Origin: Sphingobacterium puteale
GTDB lineage: Bacteria > Bacteroidota > Bacteroidia > Sphingobacteriales > Sphingobacteriaceae
Length of the DNA: 64,000 bases
Assembly (NCBI RefSeq): GCF_003627955.1
Contig: NZ_RBWS01000003.1
Span: 1 to 64,000, forward strand
Reading direction: 5' to 3'
Shown here piece by piece: positions 24,213-34,544 of the stretch (its first letter is position 1; the number at the start of each line of letters is the position of its first letter). Position numbers and translations under genes: made by a program. The notes beneath the pieces were generated by a model that worked only from the letters and a program-made list of their open reading frames with translations, was not told the DNA's origin and did not search any database.

Positions 24213-25286
24213 TTGATGCAAGTTATTAGAATATTGGTGGTGGGCTGTGGTAATATGGGGGCTTCTCATGCCAAAGCTTATCATGATCTAGAAGGGTTTG
24301 AAATCGTTGGTCTGGTTGCTAGAGGAGATAGCAAAAGTAAACTTAATGCGGAATTAGGTTCCGAATATCCGTTGTTTGAATCCTACGAGTCCGCATTGGA
24401 ACAAACAAAACCCGATGCTGTCTGTATTGCGACTTATCCGGATACCCATAGGGACTACGCGATTAAGGCTTTCGAATCAGGCGCTCATGTTTTCATTGAG
24501 AAGCCCTTGGCGGAGGATGTAACCTCAGCTGAAGAAGTCGTGAATGCTGCCATAAAATATGGTAAAAAACTAGTGGTGGGATATATTCTGCGTTACCACC
24601 CTTCGTGGATTAAGTTTATAGAGGTCGCAAAGACTTTGGGAAAACCTTTGGTCATGCGGATGAACCTCAATCAACAAAGCCATGGTTACATGTGGAATGT
24701 TCATCGCAATCTGATGTCAAGTCTGAGTCCAATTGTTGACTGTGGTGTTCACTACATTGATGTGATGTGTCAGATGGCGGGTGTTAAACCGGTACGTGTT
24801 TCGGCGATAGGTGCCCGACTTACTGACGATATTCCGGCGTGGAACTATAATTATGGTCAGCTCCAGTTGCATTTTGAGGACGGCTCTGTCGGTTGGTATG
24901 AAGCGGGATGGGGCCCTATGGTGAGCCAAAATGCATTTTTTGTAAAAGACGTTTTCGGCCCAAGGGGATCGGTGTCTATTGTTGCAGACAAAGCTAGTGA
25001 CGAAGGCAAATCGGATTCGGTCGCAGCGCATACACAAACAGAGCGTTTGAGAGTTCATTATGCGGATTTAGATGCGGATAATGAATTTACCAAAGAAGAT
25101 GAATGGATAAACTTGTCTGATGAACCCGATCATCAGGAATTGTGTAACAGGGAGCAACGCTTCTTTCGGCAGGCGATCATAGCGGATCTTGACCTGTCTT
25201 CTTCCATGGAAGACGCGATCAATAGTTTACGCATCGCGCTCGCTTGCGATGAAGCTGTGAAAACCAGGCAAACGGTATTATTATAG
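24213..25286 (+). CDS. Gfo/Idh/MocA family oxidoreductase
   Basis: A 357-residue NAD(P)-dependent oxidoreductase. It starts with a Rossmann fold (ILVVGCGNMGASHAKAY), has the EKPLAEDV motif (about 99-106) with the conserved lysine, and a C-terminal alpha/beta domain with VDCGVHYIDVM carrying the usual D-x3-H pair. Family members act on sugars, inositols or related polyols; substrate cannot be predicted. Lack of a signal peptide puts it in the cytoplasm. It may be co-transcribed with the PAP2 gene. Confidence 0.9.
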   Translation: MMQVIRILVVGCGNMGASHAKAYHDLEGFEIVGLVARGDSKSKLNAELGSEYPLFESYESALEQTKPDAVCIATYPDTHRDYAIKAFESGAHVFIEKPLAEDVTSAEEVVNAAIKYGKKLVVGYILRYHPSWIKFIEVAKTLGKPLVMRMNLNQQSHGYMWNVHRNLMSSLSPIVDCGVHYIDVMCQMAGVKPVRVSAIGARLTDDIPAWNYNYGQLQLHFEDGSVGWYEAGWGPMVSQNAFFVKDVFGPRGSVSIVADKASDEGKSDSVAAHTQTERLRVHYADLDADNEFTKEDEWINLSDEPDHQELCNREQRFFRQAIIADLDLSSSMEDAINSLRIALACDEAVKTRQTVLL

Positions 25287-25428
25287 TTTTCATTTCATCA
25301 AGGTGTATTTCTTTTTTATCCCCTTTTGCAAAAAATAGCGGAATAAAAAACAAATAAATAAAAAATATATAGGAAGGATAGGCTTTTTGGTCTATCTTTT
25401 GTTATTTAGCTACATATTTATCATTCTT

Positions 25429-26676
25429 ATGCAGAATTTATTCAAAGTAGCGTTGTTGTTCGGCTTGTCCATCCCTATAGTACATGGGCAGGATAAGCAA
25501 TGGCAGATGGAGTTGGTGTTTAAAGGGGAGATTTCTCCTGAAAAATTTGAAAATGAGATTCCTGAATTTGCGAAAGAGTTTTATGAGCCTTTTTTAAAAG
25601 GAAAGATGGCTTATAAGAATGTTGAGATCTTAGCCGACGCCGATTATTCTTCTGCTGTGATTAATCAAAAGGAACATGCTATTTTGAATAGAAAATTGGC
25701 AAAGACATATTCTTTTTCGGCAGGTGACGATATTGTCACGGCGGAATCTTATCACCCACCCTATAAAGTTGTGAGCAATAGATTGAAAGAATCCGAAGGT
25801 CCTTATGTATGGATGCAAGATCTAGGTGAGATTGAAAATGTAGCTGGAGTAACCTGTAAAAAAGCAAAATTATTCATCAAAAATCAAGCAGATTCGGCTG
25901 AAGCCATCGTTTGGTATTCGGAAGCGGTACCAACCTATTATATGACCGCTTTTTCGTTTGTCAATGATCTTCCGGGGGCTGTGCTAAAATTGTCGTTAGG
26001 TGCAAATGCTGATCTAGGTTTCGAGACAACTAAAGTGGCTAACGTGTCCGGTACAAAAAATTTCCGATTGCCTCAGGATGTTAAAGTTGTTGATATTTCT
26101 GGTGATGGCCCTTTAGAGGGAGACGGAGATGTAAGTTTATTTGAAGATACTTTTCCATTGGACAAGTCGCTTAAATGGATCATGGTGAAAGATAAGGAAA
26201 CGAACGATGAATATTATGGGATAAAGAGCACAGCGGGGCAGGAAGTGCTGCCATGTTCGCTTTTTTCCCTGGCTTATTTTAATGAGCAGACCGCCATCGT
26301 TTCAGATAAGGATAACTACTTTTGGTTGCTGGATAAAAAGGGTAACAAAGTAAATAAAGACGGGTTTGATTGGCTCACTCCGGCGACGGAAAGATTGGCT
26401 ATTTTTCAGAAAGATGGAAATTTTGGACTCGTTACGCAAGAAGGAAAGGTTTTACTGGATAAAAAGGAGAACATAAGCAAGTTTTTAAATAATTATTTGA
26501 TGTTCTCTGAAGATGGGAAAATAGGTTTGTTGGATGAGAATGGGAAAATTATTATTAATCCTAGTTTATTATTCTTAGATGTAGATAGTACCGGTAATGT
26601 TTTGGTGAGGGATAAAGAAGGGGAGGAGACCAAAACACTTGAACTTGATACGTTTATAAAGGAATATGTAAAGTGA
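25429..26676 (+). CDS. GLPGLI-like protein with WG-type C-terminus
   Basis: A 415-residue secreted protein with a signal peptide (MQNLFKVALLFGLSIPIVHG). The N-terminal half has features of the Bacteroidota GLPGLI family: ITAWY-like EAIVWYSEAVPTYYM and LPGAVLKLSLGANAD. The C-terminal half (about 255-400) has KG/WG-repeat-like units (GIKSTAGQEVLPCS, WLLDKKGNKVNKDGF, GLVTQEGKVLL, GLLDENGKIIINP). Both are linked to surface or periplasmic roles in Bacteroidota but have no known activity. An upstream in-frame start would put hydrophobic residues before the signal peptide and was rejected. Confidence 0.7.
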   Translation: MQNLFKVALLFGLSIPIVHGQDKQWQMELVFKGEISPEKFENEIPEFAKEFYEPFLKGKMAYKNVEILADADYSSAVINQKEHAILNRKLAKTYSFSAGDDIVTAESYHPPYKVVSNRLKESEGPYVWMQDLGEIENVAGVTCKKAKLFIKNQADSAEAIVWYSEAVPTYYMTAFSFVNDLPGAVLKLSLGANADLGFETTKVANVSGTKNFRLPQDVKVVDISGDGPLEGDGDVSLFEDTFPLDKSLKWIMVKDKETNDEYYGIKSTAGQEVLPCSLFSLAYFNEQTAIVSDKDNYFWLLDKKGNKVNKDGFDWLTPATERLAIFQKDGNFGLVTQEGKVLLDKKENISKFLNNYLMFSEDGKIGLLDENGKIIINPSLLFLDVDSTGNVLVRDKEGEETKTLELDTFIKEYVK

Positions 26677-26719
26677 TTTAGGTTTTGTTGAATAGAATAC
26701 TAAGTATAAGTTAACATAA

Positions 26720-26757
26720 AAAAAAGCATTCAATCGAAGTAGATTGAGTGCTTTTTT
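26720..26757. terminator. Terminator between GLPGLI gene and queE
   Basis: AAAAGCATTCAATC and GATTGAGTGCTTTT form a 14-bp stem with one mismatch around GAAGTA, with A and T runs on the two sides, so it can serve both convergent genes. Confidence 0.85.
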
Positions 26758-26781
26758 GCTTTGATTATTTTTATATTCTGG

Positions 26782-27405
26782 TTACGGAATATTTAGAAAT
26801 TTGTGTGTCTGTAGGGAGATATCCCATTTTGGATTTTCCTTGACATAGTCAATAATGGACGGGGTCATTTCTTTGGATTTGGACCATTCCGGCTGAAGGT
26901 ATAATCTGCAATTTGGTCCAACTAATTGAGCATATTCTTCTCCCCAGGCAAAATCACTTTTATTGAAAACGATCACTTTGAGCTCACCTGCAGCATCGAG
27001 CACATCTTTTCTTGGGGCCTTGAATTTTTTTGGAGACAGGCAGATCCAATCCCATTCTCCACTTAGCGGATATGCTCCGGATGTTTCGATAAAAGTTTTT
27101 ATTCCGGCAGCATGCAGCCCCTTAGTGAGGTAATCCAAATTATAGATTAGCGGCTCTCCACCTGTAATAACAACTGTTTTAGCGGGATATTTCTTGGCAT
27201 TTTCAATAATTGAATCTGCCGCTGTAAGCGGATGGATAGATGCATCCCAGCTTTCTTTTACATCGCACCAATGGCAGCCCACATCACAACCACCCAATCT
27301 GATGAAATAAGCAGCAGTCCCGGTGTGGTAACCTTCCCCTTGGATGGTGTAGAACTCTTCCATCAAAGGTAATCGTGTTCCGTCTTCTGGTACTTGATTC
27401 GACAT
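26782..27405 (-). CDS. queE: 7-carboxy-7-deazaguanine synthase QueE
   Basis: QueE is a radical SAM enzyme forming the deazaguanine ring in queuosine synthesis. The 207-residue protein has EFYTIQGEGYHTG, the CX3CX2C cluster motif CDVGCHWC, VITGGEPLIY and WICLSPKKFK. The 3-residue spacing of the first Cys pair is normal for radical SAM. ATG 27405 was chosen because the upstream in-frame TTG (27426) lies in the promoter. queA at 16.8 kb works later in the same pathway. Confidence 0.95.
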   Translation of the reverse strand: MSNQVPEDGTRLPLMEEFYTIQGEGYHTGTAAYFIRLGGCDVGCHWCDVKESWDASIHPLTAADSIIENAKKYPAKTVVITGGEPLIYNLDYLTKGLHAAGIKTFIETSGAYPLSGEWDWICLSPKKFKAPRKDVLDAAGELKVIVFNKSDFAWGEEYAQLVGPNCRLYLQPEWSKSKEMTPSIIDYVKENPKWDISLQTHKFLNIP

Positions 27406-27423
27406 AGTTAAAATTTGAGTCTG

Positions 27424-27454
27424 CAAAAGTAGTAAATATTAATGACATGCTCAA
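27424..27454 (-). promoter_or_regulatory. queE promoter
   Basis: On the minus strand TTG (27454-27452) is followed by 20 bases and TACTTTTG (27431-27424). Transcription would start about 12 bases before ATG 27405. Confidence 0.7.
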
Positions 27455-27748
27455 TTTAAACTGTTGTTTTCAGTGGAATTCATGTCATTTTTATAGGGTT
27501 GAAAATTGAGCGGTGATTTTGGTGTATTTTGTGGAAGCGCTGCTTTTTGTTTTCTTTTCTGAGTCCGGTGTTACCAGACGGAGGATTGCTGAAAAACGGA
27601 CAAGAGATCATAAAAAAACTGTTTATTACCAGAAATTTTGCTAAATTTGTTTCACAATTTATTTATTGAAAACATAAGTGTAATAACATAATTGTACATG
27701 TTGTTTTGTGTTTTCTATTTTTTAACAATATAAAGATCATAGTTGTAA
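27455..27748 (+). other. thrS leader region
   Basis: Untranslated DNA before thrS. TAAATTTG at 27642-27649 is the best -7 box and would give a leader of about 90 nt. An 11-codon upstream ORF (ATG near 27697) has one Thr codon and is not a threonine leader peptide. No T-box or other known element was seen. Confidence 0.4.
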
Positions 27749-29674
27749 ATGATTAAAATTACACTACCTGATGGTTCCGTTAGGGAATATCAAAAAGGAA
27801 TCACTGCAGCAGAAATTGCTTTGTCAATTTCTGAAGGGCTAGCCAGAAATGTTCTTGCTGCTGAGGTGAACGGTGAAGTATGGGATTCTGCCCGTGCTAT
27901 TGAAGAAGATGCTAGCGTGAAGTTGTTGACCTGGAATGATACAAAAGGAAAATCTACTTTTTGGCATTCTTCGGCTCACTTACTAGCTGAGGCACTGGAA
28001 ACTTTGTATCCGGGAATTAAATTCGGTATTGGACCGGCAATCGAAACGGGTTTTTACTACGATGTTGATTTTGGTGATCGCGAATTTTCTTCGGATGACT
28101 TTAAGGCTATCGAGGACAAAATGTTAGAACTCGCCAAACGCAAAGAAACCTTTGAACGTAAAGCCGTTTCTAAATCGGATGCTTTAGCCTATTTTACCGA
28201 AAAAGGGGATGAGTATAAGCTGGATCTGATTAAGGATCTGGAAGATGGAAAGATTACTTTTTATACCCAAGGTGAGTTTACTGATTTATGTCGTGGACCA
28301 CATATTCCGAATACTGGATTTATCAAAGCCATAAAACTGACCAATGTTGCCGGTGCATATTGGCGGGGTGATGAATCCCGGAAACAGTTAACACGTATTT
28401 ATGGTGTAACTTTTCCGAAAGCATCGGAGCTTGCCGAATATTTAAAATTCATTGAAGAAGCAAAGAAACGCGACCACCGCAAATTAGGTAAAGAGCTGGA
28501 GCTTTTTGCATTTTCTGAAAAGGTGGGTGCTGGATTGCCTTTATGGTTGCCAAAAGGAGCTGCATTACGTCAAAAACTGATTGATTTCTTGCAAAAAGCA
28601 CAGTTGAAATCGGGGTATGAGCCTGTCGTAACGCCACATATCGGACATAAACAACTGTATGTGACTTCTGGTCACTATGAGAAATATGGTGCGGATTCCT
28701 TTCAGCCGATCAAAACACCTATCGAAGGTGAAGAGTTTTTGTTGAAACCGATGAACTGTCCACATCACTGTGAGATCTATAAGGTAAAGCCGCGTTCGTA
28801 TAAAGATTTACCGGTTCGTTTTGCCGAATTTGGTACAGTATATCGTTATGAGCAATCGGGGGAGTTGCATGGGTTAACACGTGTACGTGGATTTACACAA
28901 GATGATGCGCACTTGTTTTGCCGCCCGGATCAGGTAAAAGATGAGTTTAAGAAAGTAATCGATCTGGTTCTTTATGTATTTGGTGCTTTAGGATTTAATG
29001 ACTACACTGCACAGGTGTCGTTGCGTGATCCTGAAAACCGTACTAAATATATCGGTACCGATGAAAATTGGGCTTTAGCTGAATCTGCGATTATTGAGGC
29101 TGCCGAAGAAAAAGGCTTACCAACTGTCGTTGAATATGGTGAAGCTGCTTTCTATGGTCCGAAACTTGATTTCATGGTGAAAGATGCGTTGGGACGTAAA
29201 TGGCAGTTGGGTACTATTCAGGTGGACTATAACTTACCGGAACGTTTTGAATTAGAGTATACTGGCAGTGATAATATGAAACATCGCCCAGTAATGATTC
29301 ACCGTGCCCCATTTGGATCGTTGGAACGTTTTGTAGCCGTATTGATCGAACACTGTGCGGGACAATTTCCGTTATGGCTTGCGCCTGAGCAATTTATCGT
29401 CTTGCCAGTGTCAGAAAAATACGAAGAATATGCGCAAAATGTTTTGAATTCGCTAAATAATTCCGATATTCGCGGACTGATAGACTTACGTGACGAGAAG
29501 GTGGGCAGAAAAATCAGAGACGCCGAGGTGAAAAAGCTTCCTTATATGTTGATTGTAGGGGAAAAAGAGGTGGAAAATGGCACAGTTTCTGTACGTAAAC
29601 ATGGCTCAGTAGAATTAGGAACTATGACTGCTGACGAATTTAGAGATATATTAATTAAGGAAATAACCGTTTAA
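27749..29674 (+). CDS. thrS: Threonyl-tRNA synthetase
   Basis: ThrRS charges tRNA-Thr. The 641-residue length is standard. Domains in order: TGS (1-60), editing domain with [11 protein letters not shown] and its zinc-like HxxxH (about 72-76), class II catalytic domain with [30 protein letters not shown] and [11 protein letters not shown], and the anticodon-binding domain (about 540-641). Catalytic zinc ligands Cys-His-His are present. It heads the thrS-infC-rpmI-rplT cluster found across bacteria. Confidence 0.98.
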   Translation: MIKITLPDGSVREYQKGITAAEIALSISEGLARNVLAAEVNGEVWDSARAIEEDASVKLLTWNDTKGKSTFWHSSAHLLAEALETLYPGIKFGIGPAIETGFYYDVDFGDREFSSDDFKAIEDKMLELAKRKETFERKAVSKSDALAYFTEKGDEYKLDLIKDLEDGKITFYTQGEFTDLCRGPHIPNTGFIKAIKLTNVAGAYWRGDESRKQLTRIYGVTFPKASELAEYLKFIEEAKKRDHRKLGKELELFAFSEKVGAGLPLWLPKGAALRQKLIDFLQKAQLKSGYEPVVTPHIGHKQLYVTSGHYEKYGADSFQPIKTPIEGEEFLLKPMNCPHHCEIYKVKPRSYKDLPVRFAEFGTVYRYEQSGELHGLTRVRGFTQDDAHLFCRPDQVKDEFKKVIDLVLYVFGALGFNDYTAQVSLRDPENRTKYIGTDENWALAESAIIEAAEEKGLPTVVEYGEAAFYGPKLDFMVKDALGRKWQLGTIQVDYNLPERFELEYTGSDNMKHRPVMIHRAPFGSLERFVAVLIEHCAGQFPLWLAPEQFIVLPVSEKYEEYAQNVLNSLNNSDIRGLIDLRDEKVGRKIRDAEVKKLPYMLIVGEKEVENGTVSVRKHGSVELGTMTADEFRDILIKEITV

Positions 29675-29685
29675 TTTTTAAACAT

Positions 29686-30246
29686 TTGGCATTAAAAAGA
29701 CCCGGTGGTCCAAGACCACCAATGAGAAAGAAAGAACCAGATCACCGCATTAATGAGCTAATCAAGGTACCTGAAGTACGTTTGGTAGGAGATAATGTGG
29801 AACAAGGAGTTTACCCTACACGCAAAGCGTTAGAGTTGGCTGATGAGTTGGAACTTGATTTAGTGGAGATTTCGCCAAATGCTGTACCGCCGGTTTGTAA
29901 GATTATCGACTACAGTAAGTTTGTTTACGAACAGAAGAAGAAACAAAAGGAAATCAAAGCTAATGCAAAACAGACTGTTATCAAAGAAATTCGTTTCGGA
30001 CCTAACTCTGGTGAACATGATTTTGATTTCAAATTGAAACATGCGATTAAGTTTCTTGAAAGTGGTGAAAAAGTACGTGCGTACGTACACTTCAAAGGCC
30101 GTGCTATCGTACACAAAGATCAAGGTGAGATCTTGTTGTTACGCTTCGCTCAGGCACTGGAAGATTACGGTAAAGTAGAGCTTTTACCAAAATTAGAAGG
30201 AAAACGTATGTTTTTAACAGTAGCTCCAAAGGCTCCTAAAAAATAA
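29686..30246 (+). CDS. infC: Translation initiation factor IF-3
   Basis: IF-3 binds the 30S subunit, blocks 50S joining and proofreads start codons. The 186-residue protein has the N-terminal domain (about 20-90, [17 protein letters not shown]), a lysine-rich linker and the C-terminal domain ([29 protein letters not shown] [13 protein letters not shown]). The start is TTG at 29686, 11 bp after thrS. E. coli infC starts with AUU, which lets IF-3 repress itself; a TTG may do the same here (inference). Confidence 0.96.
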   Translation: MALKRPGGPRPPMRKKEPDHRINELIKVPEVRLVGDNVEQGVYPTRKALELADELELDLVEISPNAVPPVCKIIDYSKFVYEQKKKQKEIKANAKQTVIKEIRFGPNSGEHDFDFKLKHAIKFLESGEKVRAYVHFKGRAIVHKDQGEILLLRFAQALEDYGKVELLPKLEGKRMFLTVAPKAPKK

Positions 30247-30285
30247 TAAGAATTCTAACAGATTGATATAAAATTTATAAGTATT

Positions 30286-30486
30286 ATGCCAAAAGTTAAA
30301 ACCAATTCCAGCGCAAAGAAACGTTTCAAATTGACTGGAACAGGTAAAATTGCAAGAAAAAACGCTTTCAAAAGCCATATCTTGACAAAAAAGAGCACAA
30401 AACGTAAACGTAACTTAACACAAACAAGTTATGTATCTGATGGCGATATGGGCAACGTTAAACGTATGCTTGCTATCGGTAAATAA
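30286..30486 (+). CDS. rpmI: 50S ribosomal protein L35
   Basis: A 66-residue, very basic protein matching L35: [20 protein letters not shown] at the start, [14 protein letters not shown] in the middle, and a short C-terminal helix ([10 protein letters not shown]). It lies in the conserved order infC-rpmI-rplT, 39 bp after infC. Codons are the preferred ones for a highly expressed gene. Confidence 0.97.
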   Translation: MPKVKTNSSAKKRFKLTGTGKIARKNAFKSHILTKKSTKRKRNLTQTSYVSDGDMGNVKRMLAIGK

Positions 30487-30585
30487 GTTTTATTCGATTT
30501 TATTTAATAATAATTTTTTAACCGGGTACAGGGTCGTAAGTTCATTGAAATACATGGCACCTTTTACCAAACTAATTTTAAAAAT

Positions 30586-30930
30586 ATGCCACGTTCGGTT
30601 AACGCAGTAGCTTCAAGAAGAAGACGCAAAAAAATCCTAGGCCTTGCAAAAGGTTACTTTGGATCACGTAGCAAAGTTTATACTATTGCTAAAAATACAG
30701 TAGAAAAAGGTTTACAATACGCTTACCGCGATCGTAAAACCAAAAAACGCGAGTTTAGAGCTTTATGGATTCAACGTATCAACGCTGGAGCTCGTCAACA
30801 CGGAATTTCTTATTCCCAATTGATCGGTAAATTAAACGCTAAAAACATTGGTTTGAACCGTAAGGTTTTAGCTGATTTAGCTTTAAATAACCCAGAAGCT
30901 TTCAAAGCAGTTGTAGACGCAGTAAAATAG
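30586..30930 (+). CDS. rplT: 50S ribosomal protein L20
   Basis: A 114-residue basic, helical protein: [40 protein letters not shown] and [19 protein letters not shown] are all L20 signatures. It binds 23S rRNA early in 50S assembly. The 99-bp gap before it is longer than expected in this cluster and may hold an L20-binding autoregulatory leader as in other bacteria; I could not identify the structure. A terminator follows. Confidence 0.97.
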   Translation: MPRSVNAVASRRRRKKILGLAKGYFGSRSKVYTIAKNTVEKGLQYAYRDRKTKKREFRALWIQRINAGARQHGISYSQLIGKLNAKNIGLNRKVLADLALNNPEAFKAVVDAVK

Positions 30931-30966
30931 AGTTTTTAATCCGCTGTCAATTTGTTAGAGATATTA

Positions 30967-30992
30967 AAGGAGCCCAAAAGGCTCCTTTTTTT
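30967..30992 (+). terminator. Terminator after rplT
   Basis: AAGGAGCC and GGCTCCTT form an 8-bp stem around CAAAA followed by seven T, 37 bp after the rplT stop. Confidence 0.9.
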
Positions 30993-31128
30993 GTTGTCAG
31001 CCGTTTGGACGCTGTCTGTTTTTTTGGACGATATCCGCCAGTCTATATAAAGCAATTGCCCGGATTCTATGCTTGAAAGACATCGTCTATCTCGTTGTCA
31101 GCTGAAATGATTAAACGTTAGCTCCTAA

Positions 31129-31155
31129 TTGGCTTTTTTTGTTTGATTAGGTTTG
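31129..31155 (+). promoter_or_regulatory. Promoter of DUF3060 gene
   Basis: TTG (31129-31131) is followed by 16 bases and TAGGTTTG (31148-31155). It predicts a start near 31161 and supports ATG 31188 for the next gene. Confidence 0.5.
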
Positions 31156-31187
31156 ATTTTTGTACAGTGATTTATAAACATACAATT

Positions 31188-31637
31188 ATGAAAATAAGAA
31201 CGATCGCATTTGGATTTTCACTCCTTTTATTGGGCGGGATGGTGATGGCTAAAGGGCCTGGATCTCGCACTTCGTTAAACACTGTTTTCGATCAACAAGG
31301 AAAAGTTATTTCAATTGAGGGGGTAGGGAATACCCGTACCATCGAAGCTAAAGGTGGTGAGACAATTCAAATTGAAGGTGCTGATAACAAGGTAGTGATA
31401 CACGGGAATGTCGGCAAATTAATTATTGAAGGCAAAGGGAATACTGTGACAGGTCATGATGTATCAACGGTGACAATAGAGGGTGCGGACAATATGGTTA
31501 ATATTGGCTCTCTCGAAACCGTTCAAATTGAAGGTATCAAAAATCACGTTCACTACAAGTCAACTAAGAACAAATCCGGAAAAGCAAAAGTCTCTACTGA
31601 AGGTGCTGACAATATGGTTATGAAGGTGGAAAAATAG
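31188..31637 (+). CDS. DUF3060-family secreted protein
   Basis: A 149-residue protein with a signal peptide (MKIRTIAFGFSLLLLGGMVMA). The mature part is built from short beta repeats with IEGADN, IEGKGN and IEGVGN turns spaced about 16-20 residues apart, as in the DUF3060 family and suggesting a small beta-solenoid. Function is unknown; it should be periplasmic or surface exposed. The shorter start is used because the promoter lies inside the longer ORF. It is convergent with the DUF3857 gene. Confidence 0.75.
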   Translation: MKIRTIAFGFSLLLLGGMVMAKGPGSRTSLNTVFDQQGKVISIEGVGNTRTIEAKGGETIQIEGADNKVVIHGNVGKLIIEGKGNTVTGHDVSTVTIEGADNMVNIGSLETVQIEGIKNHVHYKSTKNKSGKAKVSTEGADNMVMKVEK

Positions 31638-31654
31638 TATAGCTATGTGTTGTC

Positions 31655-34384
31655 TTAATGGTCCTCGGGATGTGCAGGATCTATTTTGTTATCCGGAGAA
31701 TTAAATTCCGCTGCTGTATCGTCCGAATTTTGTTTCGATATAGGATACGGCTTTAGAAAATCTTGATCAAAGGGATGTGTTGTCGCAGCCCTTTGAATAC
31801 TGTCATCATTCTGATATGTCCGAAGACAGGTACCTTTGATGCGATCAGAGTTATACACATAGCTTCCCCAAATGCAAAAAAAGAAAATCGCTTTTATAGT
31901 ATCTTTGTAGTGTACGAGGGGACCATCTATTTTATCTAAATAACTTTTAAACATAAAATAGGATGCAATTCCATCAATGGTACAGAATATGGCCATAAAT
32001 AGTGCAACCATAAAGAAAGTCTGTGCGAAAATGTCCCTTTTCTTGATCAGTAAGATACAGCTATAAATCAAACCAGCCAGTATCAATACATTACCGATTA
32101 TTTCCGATAGCAACAGAATTTTGTATAAAATGGGCGAAACACCTTCTAACTGATCTGCCGCTTGCCAAGTATTTAAATTAAAAAAGGACTGTTGAAAGAA
32201 AAATATACCTGATAGGGTCAATATATTTATAAATAGTACGATAAGCAGTACGATCATCCACCCACCGATTTGATCGTGGTAAATTTCATCATAGGGTTTG
32301 ATGAAAAAAGGTTTGCTCTTATTGTACTTTTTAACAATATACCAGATGATGACTGGCACCAGGACAATGAATAGGATCAGGGTGAACCAATTTATCTCCT
32401 TTGCTGATGTCGGTTTACCCAGGTTAGTTATCCCATCTGTTACATATCCGTCCGCGTCCAGATAAAAACCATTGAAAAAGATATTCTCACGATCGGCAAA
32501 ATCTGTATAATACTGTTGCAGATCTTTTTGTTCAACATAAGGTTCGTGAAAACCTAAGGTATAAGCAATCTTGATACTATCTGGCTTTATTTCCAATGTC
32601 TTTCCGAATACATAGGCGTTACGGTCAAAATAGCTATTGTCTTTATGACTGCCAAATGTATTCTTTCCTTTGTTAACGACGCCGATCTCATATTCGATAT
32701 CCATAGGGAACGGAAGGCCTAATGGGGCAATACGATCCTCCATAATTTCGGGTAACTTGTCGTTTATATTTGTGCCCAGCAAGGAAATATACTTTTTGGA
32801 AGATCCGTTTTCTGCTTTTCCGATGTTTTTAATTTTGTATTTTTCGGTGATCTCCACGCGATTGTTCTCAATATCATCTTTGAATTGTATATGGCCAATT
32901 TTATTGATTTTGGGATAGGTTTTCGCATAATACTCCAAGTATTGCTTCTGTATATCGTTTTTGGCACTACCTTGAAAATAAGTACGCATATTGTCCGCCT
33001 CATTTCCGAAATAGACTGTTTTAACATCAAGGGTAGCTTCGAATTTGCCTTCCAGCGTCAACGTTTCCTTGACTTTAATATTTCCCACAATATGCTGCGG
33101 TACATCGGCAAGCTTTCCGTTTCCCAGGGTCGAGAGCACTTTTCCATAAGCGGGGAAATATCTGTTTTTGATATCTCCGCCCTGATTGGTTATGGTCGGA
33201 TCAATATATTGGTAACGTCCTCCGATATTAACTTCAACAACCATGTGGTTGAAAGCATAAGGCGAGGGGAGCTCTTCCTGCAGTCCTCGGTCTTTATAAG
33301 TATTGGCTAATACCAGTCCTGCGTCGATGTTCTTATTTTTGAGTATTGTTGCCAGCAGCATGGATTTATCCTTACAATCGCCATAGCGCTGCGAAAATAC
33401 TTTTTCCGGAACATTCGCCCGGTGTGAATATTCTCCCATCTCAATACCCATATAACGTATTTCGTTTTGTACAAAGTCACAGGCCTTTTTTAGGTAGTTA
33501 TAGGGCTGCCCATTTGACTCTTTCCATAGTTGATTGACGAAAGTTTGAAGTGTACTTGAAGGGACTATCTGTGGTATGGGATTAATCCTGCGGTTCCATT
33601 GGTCAACGTCCTGCCAGGTGTTGAATTCTGAACATTGGATATATTTTAAGGGACTGTACCAGGCCGGACTATAGTTTTCGAATTGAACTGTTTTGTTCTC
33701 AGTGAGCTCCCAAAAGAAATTTGTTGCATTTCCCAGGGATTGTTGCTGTACTTCAGGTGCACCGTTAAAACTTTTGAATTGAAGTTTGCGACCGTTAGGT
33801 ACAATGTAATTGAGATGGACCAAACCAGTAGGTTCATATCCCTGTAAGTAATAGGTGTCGAAAAATTTATGTTCAAATACGGGATTTGTACCTATAATTG
33901 AATAGGCAAATACGATCTTATCGTCTTTACGCAAATCTTCCAGGACATAATGGGCCATCTGACTTCCGTTGTAGATAGACCTCGAAAGCTCTGTTTCGGA
34001 TGCAAGGAGATTGAATTTTGCCTGTGGCAGCAAGTCAATATTTTTCCCGTTACGAATGATCTTCAATTCATGTAATTGAAGTTTTTGGAAATGCGGATCA
34101 AAGGTTACCTGAACCTGTCCCAGGTTTTCGATCCCACTTTGATCAAACAATACTTTTATGTCCCTATAATATTTTGTTTGTGCAGCTAAGTTTATTTGAT
34201 TTTCGATTAACTCATAGTAATATCCATCGCTAATATCATCCAGATTTGGCTTTATGGCTTTTTTTGTAATGGGTCGGAGCCAAGTTGGCGACGCTGTTTT
34301 TTGAATGGGCGTTTGACTAAAAGACCAGGAAAATGCAGCCAGTACGAGTACGAAAGCTAATAGAAGATGGCTAAATCTTTTCAT
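31655..34384 (-). CDS. DUF3857/transglutaminase-like membrane protein
   Basis: A 909-residue exported protein. After the signal peptide (MKRFSHLLLAFVLVLAAFSWSF is close to its extent, ending before SQTPIQ) come a DUF3857 beta-rich domain (about 45-230), a transglutaminase-like domain with the catalytic YGDCKDKSMLL cysteine (about 335) and a later FNHMVVEV histidine, a beta-rich region (to about 640), then a membrane part with five or six helices. The segment IGGWMIVLLIVLFIN matches DUF2569. The C-terminal tail is polar. It probably acts at the cell surface; substrate unknown. It is the last gene before a terminator on the upstream side. Confidence 0.82.
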   Translation of the reverse strand: MKRFSHLLLAFVLVLAAFSWSFSQTPIQKTASPTWLRPITKKAIKPNLDDISDGYYYELIENQINLAAQTKYYRDIKVLFDQSGIENLGQVQVTFDPHFQKLQLHELKIIRNGKNIDLLPQAKFNLLASETELSRSIYNGSQMAHYVLEDLRKDDKIVFAYSIIGTNPVFEHKFFDTYYLQGYEPTGLVHLNYIVPNGRKLQFKSFNGAPEVQQQSLGNATNFFWELTENKTVQFENYSPAWYSPLKYIQCSEFNTWQDVDQWNRRINPIPQIVPSSTLQTFVNQLWKESNGQPYNYLKKACDFVQNEIRYMGIEMGEYSHRANVPEKVFSQRYGDCKDKSMLLATILKNKNIDAGLVLANTYKDRGLQEELPSPYAFNHMVVEVNIGGRYQYIDPTITNQGGDIKNRYFPAYGKVLSTLGNGKLADVPQHIVGNIKVKETLTLEGKFEATLDVKTVYFGNEADNMRTYFQGSAKNDIQKQYLEYYAKTYPKINKIGHIQFKDDIENNRVEITEKYKIKNIGKAENGSSKKYISLLGTNINDKLPEIMEDRIAPLGLPFPMDIEYEIGVVNKGKNTFGSHKDNSYFDRNAYVFGKTLEIKPDSIKIAYTLGFHEPYVEQKDLQQYYTDFADRENIFFNGFYLDADGYVTDGITNLGKPTSAKEINWFTLILFIVLVPVIIWYIVKKYNKSKPFFIKPYDEIYHDQIGGWMIVLLIVLFINILTLSGIFFFQQSFFNLNTWQAADQLEGVSPILYKILLLSEIIGNVLILAGLIYSCILLIKKRDIFAQTFFMVALFMAIFCTIDGIASYFMFKSYLDKIDGPLVHYKDTIKAIFFFCIWGSYVYNSDRIKGTCLRTYQNDDSIQRAATTHPFDQDFLKPYPISKQNSDDTAAEFNSPDNKIDPAHPEDH

Positions 34385-34485
34385 TAATTCATAATTTAGC
34401 CTAAGATAAGTAAAATTTGGACTCAACGGTAGCTGAATTTAGGAAGTATTGGGAAATCTTTATTTCATTGAATCTAGCGTCTTTA

Positions 34486-34532
34486 AAAATTAAAAGGGTT
34501 GTCAATAGCCATTGACAACCCTTTTAATTTTT
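34486..34532 (-). terminator. Terminator after rimK
   Basis: A 20-bp near-perfect stem (AAAATTAAAAGGGTTGTCAA with its inverse) and 4-6 base loop, with T run on both strands. It begins 12 bp beyond the rimK stop. Confidence 0.92.
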
Positions 34533-34544
34533 TGTTCGGTAATT

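Noticed and set aside
27650..27748. Threonine attenuator leader for thrS
   Set aside because: The only short ORF has one Thr codon and no terminator follows.
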